From the NCBI RefSeq assembly GCF_000316575.1, contig NC_019682.1:1736001-1800000 (forward strand): 64,000 nt of DNA. Direction: 5' to 3'. The stretch is from Calothrix sp. PCC 7507. Lineage in GTDB: Bacteria > Cyanobacteriota > Cyanobacteriia > Cyanobacteriales > Nostocaceae. A program made the position numbers and the translations under genes. Shown piece by piece: positions 1 through 7,750 of the stretch (position 1 is its first letter; every line of letters starts with the position of its first letter). Below the pieces are notes generated by a model that had not been told where the DNA came from, made no database searches, and worked only from the letters and a program-made list of their open reading frames with translations.

Positions 1-2
1 TT

Positions 3-1325
3 GAAAATTCTCAGCCATCAGCAGCGACAAATCCAGTTAAACAAAATATCGTTACACCCCAAGTAACTCAACCACAGCCAGAATTTGCGGAACGGCAAAC
101 TAGACTCAGAAAAAGACTCAACAGCAAAAGTGTATCGCCATCACCAGAGTCAGTTACACAATCAAAACCCCAGGTAGAAACTTCTTCGGTTGCGCCTAGC
201 AGCATCAGAGAAGAAAAACCAAAACAAGAGCCTCGCTCCTTACCAGAGAAACTCCCAGTAGTTGCTCAACCAGCAAATAACTCTAACAGTGCTGCCATTA
301 GGACAGGGGAAAAAACCAAGGATTACAATAACGCTTATATTGACCCCACAGATTACAACCCTAATGCCGCTGGTGGCTATCAAGCGCCGAATTCTGTAGT
401 GATTACAGAACGCTCTAGTGGTTGTCAAGCTACTTTATCAGCAATGCAAGGTACATCACCATGCACCAAAACTCCCGCATCTGGCAATCAGCGTGTAGCT
501 GGTGCTGAGGGACAAGCAGCACCCGGTTGGCTCAGGAAAAGTCAAAATGCTCAGTTAGCGACTGTACCAGCAGTCCGCCGCCCAGTAACCACTGTCAACA
601 ATGGTGGATGGCGTGGGACTCGGGTTGCCTCTAGTGGTACTACTAACAGAGCGTATAACCCGAATCGGTTTATCCCTCAGCCCAGCAATTTTTCTCCCAC
701 ACAAGTTAGCGCGACTCCCTTAGCGCCAAGTGGTGGGGCTTTGAGCGCGCCAATGGCAGAAGGTAACGTAGCACCCCGCGCCAGTACTGTGGCTTATGAC
801 TTTCCACTGGCGTCTACACTACCGCAAATTCCCTATGCGGGGACAGTTGCTTATGGTGGTACGGGAATGATGTTTCCCCTTTCTGTCCCTGCGCCGATTA
901 CTTCTTTGTTCGGCTGGCGAGTTCATCCGATTACAGGCGATCGCCGCTTCCACGCCGGGACAGATTTAGGTGCGCCAATGGGTACACCAGTTTTAGCAGC
1001 TGCTAGAGGTCAAGTGGAAAGTGCTGACTGGCAAGGTGGCTACGGTTTAGCTGTTGTCATTGACCACGGTTCTGCTCAACAAAGTCTCTACGGTCACATG
1101 TCAGAAATCTTTGTTCAACCCGGTCAAGAGGTAGAAGCAGGAACTGTCATTGGTAGAGTTGGCAGTACAGGTAACTCCACAGGCCCTCACCTGCACTTTG
1201 AAGTTCGCCACTTGACACCAGACGGCTGGGTGGCAACTGACCCAGGCGTACAATTACAAACAGCCCTCAGTCAATTGGTTCAATCCCTGCGGACAGCCCA
1301 GGTCGCACAGCAACCAGGGGGTTAG
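3..1325 (+). CDS. M23-family metallopeptidase (LytM/peptidoglycan DD-endopeptidase type), 5' end outside window
   Basis: The frame is open from the first bases of the window, so this is the C-terminal 440 residues of a longer protein; the GTG at 399 is not its start. The first ~290 visible residues are Pro/Ser/Gln-rich, low-complexity and probably a periplasmic linker. The last ~140 residues form an M23 domain: a Zn-ligand motif HAGTD at visible residue ~317, then YGHMS, and the second His pair in GPHLHFEVR near residue 396. Family members cleave peptidoglycan cross-bridges in the periplasm or activate amidases. All zinc ligands are present, so an active enzyme is inferred. N-terminal features (signal peptide, LysM domain) cannot be seen. 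Annotation of the domain is firm; the exact cell-wall role is not. Confidence 0.9.
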   Translation, partial: ENSQPSAATNPVKQNIVTPQVTQPQPEFAERQTRLRKRLNSKSVSPSPESVTQSKPQVETSSVAPSSIREEKPKQEPRSLPEKLPVVAQPANNSNSAAIRTGEKTKDYNNAYIDPTDYNPNAAGGYQAPNSVVITERSSGCQATLSAMQGTSPCTKTPASGNQRVAGAEGQAAPGWLRKSQNAQLATVPAVRRPVTTVNNGGWRGTRVASSGTTNRAYNPNRFIPQPSNFSPTQVSATPLAPSGGALSAPMAEGNVAPRASTVAYDFPLASTLPQIPYAGTVAYGGTGMMFPLSVPAPITSLFGWRVHPITGDRRFHAGTDLGAPMGTPVLAAARGQVESADWQGGYGLAVVIDHGSAQQSLYGHMSEIFVQPGQEVEAGTVIGRVGSTGNSTGPHLHFEVRHLTPDGWVATDPGVQLQTALSQLVQSLRTAQVAQQPGG

Positions 1326-1331
1326 GGGTTG

Positions 1332-1359
1332 TTGACGGTTGACGGTTGACGGTTGACGG
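1332..1359. repeat. Heptamer tandem repeat TTGACGG x4
   Basis: Four perfect copies of TTGACGG directly after the M23 stop codon. This is a short tandemly repeated repetitive (STRR) sequence of the kind common in Nostoc-type genomes. Confidence 0.85.
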
Positions 1360-1386
1360 AGGAGGATGAGGGAGAAATTATTAATA

Positions 1387-1430
1387 CCCCAATCCCCAGT
1401 CCCCAATCCCCAGTCCCCAATCCCCAATCC
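1387..1430. repeat. Heptamer tandem repeat CCCCAAT/CCCCAGT
   Basis: About six alternating CCCCAAT and CCCCAGT units between the convergent M23 and riboflavin synthase genes. The same heptamers recur at 36003-36043. Confidence 0.85.
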
Positions 1431-2120
1431 CTATAAATACCCATGTTCTGCTAAGAATGTGGGTGTAATCTCATCAGCGGCGTCTGGGCGTTGGTTGCCT
1501 GGAACAAGGAATTTTTCTACATATTTGCCGAGGATATCTCCTTCTAGATTCACCAAACTGCCAGAGGATAGATAGCTAAGATTTGTCTCGGCATAGGTGA
1601 GAGGAATCACCGCCACTGCGAACTGAGAGAGTTCTGGCTCATATGCGGCTACTGTGAGGCTGATGCCATTCACGGCTATACTGCCTTTGGGAACAATGTA
1701 CCGCGCGATCGCTTCGGGTGCTGTAAACGTGATTTCCCAAGAACTAGCCGTCTGTTCTGCTGCTAGCATCCGCCCTACACCGTCTACATGACCCATGACG
1801 AAATGACCGCCGACTTTGCCTCCCACTCGCAACGACGTTTCCAGGTTTACCCTTCGGCTACGCTCAGGGTAAACATATTTTTGTTGTGTTTGTTCACCTC
1901 CCAAAGTTGTCCGCCGCAGCGTTTCCGGTGATGCAGTGGCGATAAACCCGTCTTTTAAAACTTCTTCCACCGTCAGACAAACGCCGTCAACTGCAACACT
2001 GTCACCATAAGCTAAGTCTTGCATCACTATTTCAGAAGACTGACTGACGCAAGTAATTTGCCAAGAATCGCCCCCTAGGGGTCTAATCGTTCCTAAAGCC
2101 TGGATTAATCCTGTAAACAC
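1431..2120 (-). CDS. ribE: Riboflavin synthase alpha chain
   Basis: Dismutation of two 6,7-dimethyl-8-ribityllumazines to riboflavin in the cytosol. The N-terminus MFTGLIQALG is the family signature, and two lumazine-binding repeats are visible (residues 1-~100 and ~100-200, each with a G(D/N)S(V)AVDG-CLTV or G-SIAVNGISLTV segment). At 229 residues it is slightly longer than the usual ~200-215. Part of the excess is an 8-residue insertion (YPERSRRV region) at the junction of the two repeats, caused by a palindromic repeat in the gene (1845-1874). The second barrel motif GGKVGGHFVMGHVDG follows intact. It is transcribed alone and converges on the M23 gene. No FMN riboswitch was recognised upstream. 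Confidence 0.95.
   Translation of the reverse strand: MFTGLIQALGTIRPLGGDSWQITCVSQSSEIVMQDLAYGDSVAVDGVCLTVEEVLKDGFIATASPETLRRTTLGGEQTQQKYVYPERSRRVNLETSLRVGGKVGGHFVMGHVDGVGRMLAAEQTASSWEITFTAPEAIARYIVPKGSIAVNGISLTVAAYEPELSQFAVAVIPLTYAETNLSYLSSGSLVNLEGDILGKYVEKFLVPGNQRPDAADEITPTFLAEHGYL
1845..1874. repeat. Palindromic repeat inserted in-frame in ribE
   Basis: A 30-bp inverted repeat with perfect 9-nt arms GTTTACCCT / AGGGTAAAC and a 12-nt loop. Removing 24 bp restores an uninterrupted K-Y-V-N-L-E-T reading frame, so this is a recent small insertion that adds eight codons. Confidence 0.85.
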
Positions 2121-2459
2121 AGCTTTTTTGCTAAACTAACTCTATTTATTGTCTAATTTTGCCTAAAATCCACAGTAATTCTCACAATAATGGCTAAAAA
2201 TCTACGTATAATTTCTGACTTTATTTAGTATGGGGTTATTAACACATTAACATCATTCACAAGGCATACTTGGGTAAGTAGGATATTGTCTAAGCAGACC
2301 AATTTGACTTACTCTGGTGTTCACATCAAGTTCGGAGTTTAATAGAAGCAATTATAGAGAACAAATGCCTATGTTAATTCCTGCCACCAACTTAGCCCAT
2401 CAGGGGTATTATTTGTTACTTATTGCTCAAGTACACCAAGGATTGTAGAGGCTTCGCCA

Positions 2460-2957
2460 ATGATTGAAATGAAAGTCGCTGGCATAGCATTAGATGCCAT
2501 AACCCGCAGCCCGATTGTACTTTTGAAAGATGCTTCCGATCGCCGCGCTTTGCCAATTTATATCGGTCAGGAGCAGGCTAGGGCAATTGCGGGACCACTG
2601 GAGAATCAAAAGCCTCCGAGACCCTTAACTCACGACCTGATTGTGAATCTTCTAGAGACATGGAACTTGACTTTAGAGAAAGTGATCATTCATTCGCTGC
2701 AAAAAGATACATTTTATGCGGCTTTGATTGTCCAGCAAGGTGAGATAAAAAAAGAAATTGATGCGCGTCCCAGCGATGCGATCGCTATTGCCCTTCGTAC
2801 CAATGCCCCCATCTGGGTGATGGAAGAGGTGGTTGCTGATGCCTCAATTCCTGTTGATCGCGACGCTGATGAAGCTGAACAACAAGCATTCCGCGAATTT
2901 ATTTCTAACATCCGCCCCGAAGATTTGATTAAGCGCTTCGATAATGGTGAAAGTTAG
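2460..2957 (+). CDS. Bifunctional nuclease family protein (DUF151/BFN domain)
   Basis: A 165-residue protein matching the BFN/DUF151 family through most of its length. The family pattern is visible in succession: ALPIYIGQEQARAI (residues ~30-43), RPLTHDL (~55-61), then DARPSDAIAIALR (~100-112). Family members are predicted or reported nucleases active on DNA and RNA; many bacterial ones are untested. It stands alone, about 340 bp downstream of the divergent ribE start. The C-terminal ~30 residues are acidic. The 2121-2459 spacer holds no gene that I can support. Confidence 0.85.
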   Translation: MIEMKVAGIALDAITRSPIVLLKDASDRRALPIYIGQEQARAIAGPLENQKPPRPLTHDLIVNLLETWNLTLEKVIIHSLQKDTFYAALIVQQGEIKKEIDARPSDAIAIALRTNAPIWVMEEVVADASIPVDRDADEAEQQAFREFISNIRPEDLIKRFDNGES

Positions 2958-3690
2958 ATCAAGTTGTGAGTGTTGAGAAAGAAGAAGTAAATAACAAAGA
3001 AGAGAAAAAATAAACAATAATTTCTGCTTTCTTCCTTCTTCACTCTCCACTTTTTTATCGAGGCGATTAATTGTGTCTTGACCTAGGATACAGCAACACC
3101 ACCAGTTTCTTCTGTTGGAGACACTGCGCTCAATTTGCTTCCCCCTAAAGTTACAAAGTGGGGAAGCTGTTCAACGCAGTGGCTCCTCAGCACTCAACAG
3201 TTTGTCTGTCTTTTCGTGCATTACAAGCTATACAAGCCATCTCAAATTCCGAAAGACTGGTGTTATTCATATTGATTTTTTAGAGTTAAATTATATATTT
3301 TTGCTCAGTGACGATTCGGTGAATTAATAATTATTAAAAATGTTTCAGGACTTACGCAACTGGCACATATAGCTTCTGGTATAAGAGTCAAGAGTCAAAA
3401 ATCAAGGTTTTTTTTGGACTTTGACCGGAGGCGGAGCGTCTCCGGCTCCGCTCTTGACAAGCTTCTACGAAAAAATATGACACTTGCGTAAGTCCTATGT
3501 TTAATATAAAGAGCGATCGCCCAACTGGAATCAACAGTTATCAGTTGTCAGTAGAGAGAATGTATTGATTCTGGGGTCAGAGTCCCTACTGAAAATGTGA
3601 TCACTGTTAACTGTTAACTGTTAACTGATTTAAGTAGGTAGTAGCCAAGTCCAAAATGTTAAAATCTTGATAGATATTGGTCAAAAAACT
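2958..3690. other. Intergenic region with repeats, no supported gene
   Basis: About 730 bp without a convincing ORF. It contains a MITE-like element (3347-3496) and short tandem TAACTGT-type heptamers near 3604-3630. A 70-codon ORF at 3115-3327 lacks a ribosome binding site and any family resemblance. Confidence 0.6.
3347..3496. mobile_element. MITE-like element, AGGACTTACGCAA termini
   Basis: A 150-bp sequence with terminal inverted repeats AGGACTTACGCAA / TTGCGTAAGTCCT and no coding capacity. The interior holds a GC-rich palindrome (GGAGGCGGAGCGTCTCCGGC). Related termini occur at 21451-21642. Confidence 0.7.
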
Positions 3691-4308
3691 ATGCAAGTAA
3701 CACAACAGCGATACTACACCCCAGAGGAATATCTGGAACTAGAGGAGGTTGCTGACTACAAAAGTGAATATATTGATGGGGAAATAATTCCTATAGCGGG
3801 TGGAACAATAGATCATAATCGAATTGCAGGTAACTTTTACGCGGCATTGAATTTTGCGTTTAGACAACAAGAGTATGAAGCCTTTAACAGCGATATGCGT
3901 TTGTGGATACCCGAAAAGCGTACCTACACATATCCAGATGTGATGATTCTGGCAGGTGAAGCAGAATTTTTTAACAACCGCAAAGATATAATTCTTAATC
4001 CACAGGTAATTGTTGAGGTCTTATCGAAATCGACTAAAGGCTATGACCGCGAAGGTAAATTTGAGACTTATCGAACAATCCCTACATTTCAAGAATATCT
4101 TTTAATTGACCAGAATCGAGTTCATATAGATCAATTTTATAAAACTAGTAAAAAGCAATGGATGCTGCGTGAATATGATGAAGAAGACGAAGCGATCGCC
4201 CTAGCTTCCGTAACTTTCGAGATTTCGCTCAAAGATTTATACAACAAAGTGAAGTTTGAGCCTGTGGAATCGGCAGGGGAAAAAGTTGATGCTGAAGAAT
4301 TGGAGTAA
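3691..4308 (+). CDS. Uma2 family (DUF820) PD-(D/E)XK endonuclease-like protein
   Basis: A 205-residue protein with the Uma2 layout: an N-terminal YTPEEYLELEE segment, YIDGEI, then a nuclease-like core with the Asp in PDVMIL and a Glu-x-Ser in VIVEVLS followed by a Lys-rich stretch (GYDREGKF). These positions match the PD-(D/E)XK fold. Uma2 genes are highly multiplied in cyanobacteria and their biological role is unknown. An in-frame TTG at 3667 is possible but ATG at 3691 gives the start usual for the family. A second member lies at 26146-26796. Confidence 0.85.
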   Translation: MQVTQQRYYTPEEYLELEEVADYKSEYIDGEIIPIAGGTIDHNRIAGNFYAALNFAFRQQEYEAFNSDMRLWIPEKRTYTYPDVMILAGEAEFFNNRKDIILNPQVIVEVLSKSTKGYDREGKFETYRTIPTFQEYLLIDQNRVHIDQFYKTSKKQWMLREYDEEDEAIALASVTFEISLKDLYNKVKFEPVESAGEKVDAEELE

Positions 4309-4381
4309 GCGATCGCTTAAAATTTGTAAAATACTGATTATTGATTCTGGGAAATAAAACCGCAATTTAGGAGTAATATTT

Positions 4382-5122
4382 ATGACACAATCACAAACAA
4401 GTGAAAATGAATCCTTCCACTTGAAAGAATTCTTTAACGATCAGTGGAAAATTTATCAGAAAGTGCTAAATAACAATTACATGGGACACAGAGAAATTTA
4501 TAATATCCTACACGAATTACTAGTTAGTTACTTTCAAAAACCTTTTACCATGCTAGATTTAGGATGCGGCGATTCTAGCTTCATAAGCAAAGCCTTAGTA
4601 AATACCAATATTGCTTCCTATCATGGTGTAGACCTATCCATAACTGCATTAGAGATTGCTAAAAAAAACTTGGCAATAACTCAGTGTGACACAACTTTAA
4701 TCCCAGGTGATTTCTCTCAATTAAGTTCTTTGTTGGCGTCAGGACAAAACAATAAATTTGATGCAATTTTAATCTCCTTTGCTCTCCATCACCTCCATCT
4801 TGAGCAAAAAGACTATTTTATTGAACAGCTTCAGCATTTCCTAACTCCAGGCGGTGTTTTTATTCTTATCGATGTAGTCCGTCAAAAAGAAGAAGATCGA
4901 GCCACTTACATTAGACGTTACCTAGATGATGTGCAACAACGCTGGTCTTTACTCAGTGAAAAAGAGTATTCAATGGTGAAAGAGCATATTTCATCAAGCG
5001 ATTTTCCTGAAACTCAACAAACTCTACAAGAAATATCCTTAAAATCCGGTTTTACTAGGGTTGAATGCCTTTATCAGGATGCACTAAATACCACACAATT
5101 ATTATGCTTTTATAAAAGCTAA
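4382..5122 (+). CDS. Class I SAM-dependent methyltransferase
   Basis: 246 residues with a Rossmann-type methyltransferase domain. Motif I is MLDLGCGDSSF (residues ~56-66), followed by GVDLS (acidic loop binding the ribose), FDAILISFALHHLHL (motif IV region) and PGGVFILIDVVR (motif VI). The substrate cannot be told from sequence. The start ATG follows TAGGAG at good spacing. It is preceded by Uma2 on the same strand and followed 108 bp later by the adenine methylase, but there is no sign of coupling. Confidence 0.85.
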   Translation: MTQSQTSENESFHLKEFFNDQWKIYQKVLNNNYMGHREIYNILHELLVSYFQKPFTMLDLGCGDSSFISKALVNTNIASYHGVDLSITALEIAKKNLAITQCDTTLIPGDFSQLSSLLASGQNNKFDAILISFALHHLHLEQKDYFIEQLQHFLTPGGVFILIDVVRQKEEDRATYIRRYLDDVQQRWSLLSEKEYSMVKEHISSSDFPETQQTLQEISLKSGFTRVECLYQDALNTTQLLCFYKS

Positions 5123-5230
5123 GAAGATTAATTAATGACAAAGAGTAAGCGATCGCCTGATTTCATCTTTATTATGCCATAGTATTTTAGGCTTCGCTGC
5201 AAAAACTAGTATCTCACAAGGATTAAGAGA

Positions 5231-6124
5231 ATGGGCAAAAACAAGCTAATAGCTTTTGGCTGGTATGGTGGCAAATTCAGCCATCTTGATTGGCTATTGC
5301 CTCTACTACCAAATGCCCAACATTACTGTGAGCCATTTGGAGGTTCTGCAGCAGTTATACTTAACCGCAATCCTTCATCAGTAGAAACATACAATGACCT
5401 AGATGGTGAAGTTGTAAACTTTTTTCGCATATTAAGAGAAAAAAAGGAAAGTCTAATTGAAGCTATTGGTTTAACTCCCTTTTCTCGTGAAGAATTCGAG
5501 ATAGCAATCTCTGAGCCTACCCAAGATTTATCTGATTTTGAAAGAGCTAGAAGATTTTTTATTAGGGCTAGACAAGTGAGAACCGGTTTAGCTCAAAAAG
5601 CAAGCTCTGGTAGGTGGGCACACTGTAAGCTAACGAGCCGTGCGGGAATGGCTGGTGCAGTCTCAAGATGGTTAGGAAGTGTAGAGGATTTGTCTGAAAT
5701 CGTTCAAAGACTTTTACGAGTTCAGATTGAACACGATTCAGCAATCAAAATTATTAAACGCTACGACTCTGAAGAAACTTTATTTTATTGCGATCCTCCT
5801 TATCCTCATTCTTCTAGAGGTGACAGTCAAGCCTATGCCTATGAAATGACAGATGAACAGCATCGGGAACTTGCTGATATTCTTCAAAATATCAAAGGCA
5901 AAGTTGCTATCTCCGGTTATCAATGCTCTCTCATGGAAGAACTTTACGGTAACTGGAAACATATCACAGCACCAACTAAAACTTGCCATTCTACAAAAGG
6001 ATTGCGAACAGAGGTACTGTGGGTAAATTACGATATTGATGATAGGACAAAAAATGATTTGGATAACTCTCAGACACAAAAAGCAGAATCTCAATGTCAA
6101 CTCCAGCAGCTATCCTTGATCTAG
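5231..6124 (+). CDS. DNA adenine N6-methylase, D12 class (Dam-type)
   Basis: 297 residues. The FxGxG-like SAM motif lies in YCEPFGGSAAV (residues ~35-44), preceded by GWYGGKFSHLDWL, and the catalytic DPPY is at ~187-190 (YCDPPYPH). The order SAM motif then DPPY is the alpha-class arrangement of D12/Dam enzymes. It transfers a methyl group to adenine N6; the target site cannot be read from sequence. No cognate restriction gene is recognisable beside it, but an orphan coiled-coil protein converges on it 134 bp away. It may be a solitary methylase or a remnant of a modification system. Confidence 0.9.
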   Translation: MGKNKLIAFGWYGGKFSHLDWLLPLLPNAQHYCEPFGGSAAVILNRNPSSVETYNDLDGEVVNFFRILREKKESLIEAIGLTPFSREEFEIAISEPTQDLSDFERARRFFIRARQVRTGLAQKASSGRWAHCKLTSRAGMAGAVSRWLGSVEDLSEIVQRLLRVQIEHDSAIKIIKRYDSEETLFYCDPPYPHSSRGDSQAYAYEMTDEQHRELADILQNIKGKVAISGYQCSLMEELYGNWKHITAPTKTCHSTKGLRTEVLWVNYDIDDRTKNDLDNSQTQKAESQCQLQQLSLI

Positions 6125-6258
6125 CCTTAGAAAGGGTTGTTAATAATTCTGCAATCGGGTTACAGGCTATAATAATTAATATAGATTCTGAAAATTTTGT
6201 AGCTTTGGGTGGTTCAAAGGATTGGGGTAAAAAAATTTATTACCCCTAAGACTAAAAA

Positions 6259-7608
6259 TCAGTTTGACGCTACAAGAAGTTTAGGGGAATTCTCCAGCTT
6301 AAACTCTGTTTGTATAATATGTGAAATCTTATTAACTCTTTCAGGTAGAGCAAAAGACATAAGAGTATTGAGTGTAGTTTTTCCAATTCCCCCAGTGTGA
6401 GGTTCTGGATGACCTATATTTCGCAGAATGTCAGAAAGTTTTATTGATGGACGAGAGTGAACATTGAAAGTTAGTCTATCTTGATTTGCAAAACGTATGT
6501 ACCAATCGTAGTCTGCTAGAGTATTTAGCTTAATATCTTGGTTTCCACCCAAAAATTCAATATGTTCAATATGAGGTTGAAATAATTTTCTTAATTCCTG
6601 CATTCCATCATCCCAATTCAACTCCTCTTCTGAAAAAAGAAACTCAGAATCAACTTGTTTAACTTTTTTCTGAAATTCATACCCTTTGCAAAGACTTCGA
6701 TTCAAAAAGGCGTATTGGTAGAGTATTTCTGGCATTTCTACTCCGAGAGTATATAAACTGCGTCCCTCACAGAATGCGCGAGCCTCATCACGCAGTTGAT
6801 TTATTAGTAGACCAATATCTTTAGTAGCAAAACTTGTGTAATCTCCTCCTTTAGCTTCAAACGCATCAGCTTTTGCTCTGACACTAAAGGCAAGAGCCAC
6901 CATTAGTGGTAATCTTTCTGGTTTGCCTATGTCAATACGATTAAGTTGAGTTCGCAGCCAAGCTTCTAAATCCTCGGCTCTTTCAATAAGTTGATCTGCT
7001 TCTAGTAATTCAGGCAGTATATAGGTAAATCGTTCATAGGCTTTGAGTAGTTTAAAAGTTCGAGTCTCGAACTCTTCCCTACGCCTACGAGCTTCTAAAT
7101 CTTTAACTTCTTCTACAACATTTTGAAAACCTGTACGCATCTCCTCACGGAGAATATTCATTTGCTGTGCTAAGTTACACTGATTACAAACTAATAACTC
7201 AAGAGTGCGGTGTTGAACAGTAAGGGCATTTTGAATACTGTTAAAACAAGTCTGAATTTGCTCATGATTTCTGTCTAGTTTTTCCGAGAATACTTGAACT
7301 TGTTCATGATTTCTGTCTAACTTCTCAGCACACGATTGAATTTGATCTTGATTTTGTTCTAATTTCTTTTTTACCTTGTGAAGTTGGACGGCATTGTAAA
7401 TACCTACACCCAGATTAAGAATATTGACTCCAAGATTAGCAATGTTAAACATATCAAAACTAGCTGTTTGAACAGATTGAATTGTCTTTCCACTGGCACG
7501 ATGGCGGGTACACCAAGTACCTGCTTTACCTATAAATACCTCATAATCACTGGCATCTCCTCCCTTAAATCGATATGGTTCTGGTTTCTGAGTGAAAGGA
7601 TTAACCAT
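6259..7608 (-). CDS. Uncharacterised coiled-coil protein with N-terminal hydrophobic segment
   Basis: I do not recognise this 449-residue protein. After ~45 polar residues there is a Gly/Leu/Asn-rich hydrophobic segment (FNIANLGVNILNLGVGIYNAV, ~50-70), then a coiled coil containing a repeated block EKLDRNHEQ (two exact copies). A helical, charged middle follows, including AFCEGRSLYTLGVEMPEILYQ. Near residue ~404 GGIGKTT resembles a P-loop, but only ~45 residues follow, so no NTPase domain exists. ATG at 7608 is preferred to TTG at 7620. It converges on the Dam-type methylase. The architecture (membrane-active helix, coiled coil, helical body) would fit an effector or a structural protein; no function is assigned. 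Confidence 0.75.
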   Translation of the reverse strand: MVNPFTQKPEPYRFKGGDASDYEVFIGKAGTWCTRHRASGKTIQSVQTASFDMFNIANLGVNILNLGVGIYNAVQLHKVKKKLEQNQDQIQSCAEKLDRNHEQVQVFSEKLDRNHEQIQTCFNSIQNALTVQHRTLELLVCNQCNLAQQMNILREEMRTGFQNVVEEVKDLEARRRREEFETRTFKLLKAYERFTYILPELLEADQLIERAEDLEAWLRTQLNRIDIGKPERLPLMVALAFSVRAKADAFEAKGGDYTSFATKDIGLLINQLRDEARAFCEGRSLYTLGVEMPEILYQYAFLNRSLCKGYEFQKKVKQVDSEFLFSEEELNWDDGMQELRKLFQPHIEHIEFLGGNQDIKLNTLADYDWYIRFANQDRLTFNVHSRPSIKLSDILRNIGHPEPHTGGIGKTTLNTLMSFALPERVNKISHIIQTEFKLENSPKLLVASN

Positions 7609-7750
7609 AGTTGTTGTCAAAATAGACTTAATTTCAGTATTCCCAAGAATGATTTTGGTGTATCACTTGTTTGATTCAAAAGAGCGATCGCCTACCATCC
7701 ACCAACAACTTCGATAAAATCACTATGATGATACTTAACTTCCAAGCCTG

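Noticed and set aside
1387-1430. Candidate CRISPR array from the heptamer repeats
   Set aside because: Units are 7 bp with no spacers; these are STRR repeats, not CRISPR.
3115-3327. 70-codon ORF upstream of the Uma2 gene
   Set aside because: No ribosome binding site and no recognisable family; overlaps repetitive intergenic DNA.
6380-6410. P-loop-like GGIGKTT in the orphan 6259-7608 protein
   Set aside because: Only ~45 residues follow, with no Walker B or NTPase fold, so it is probably a chance match.
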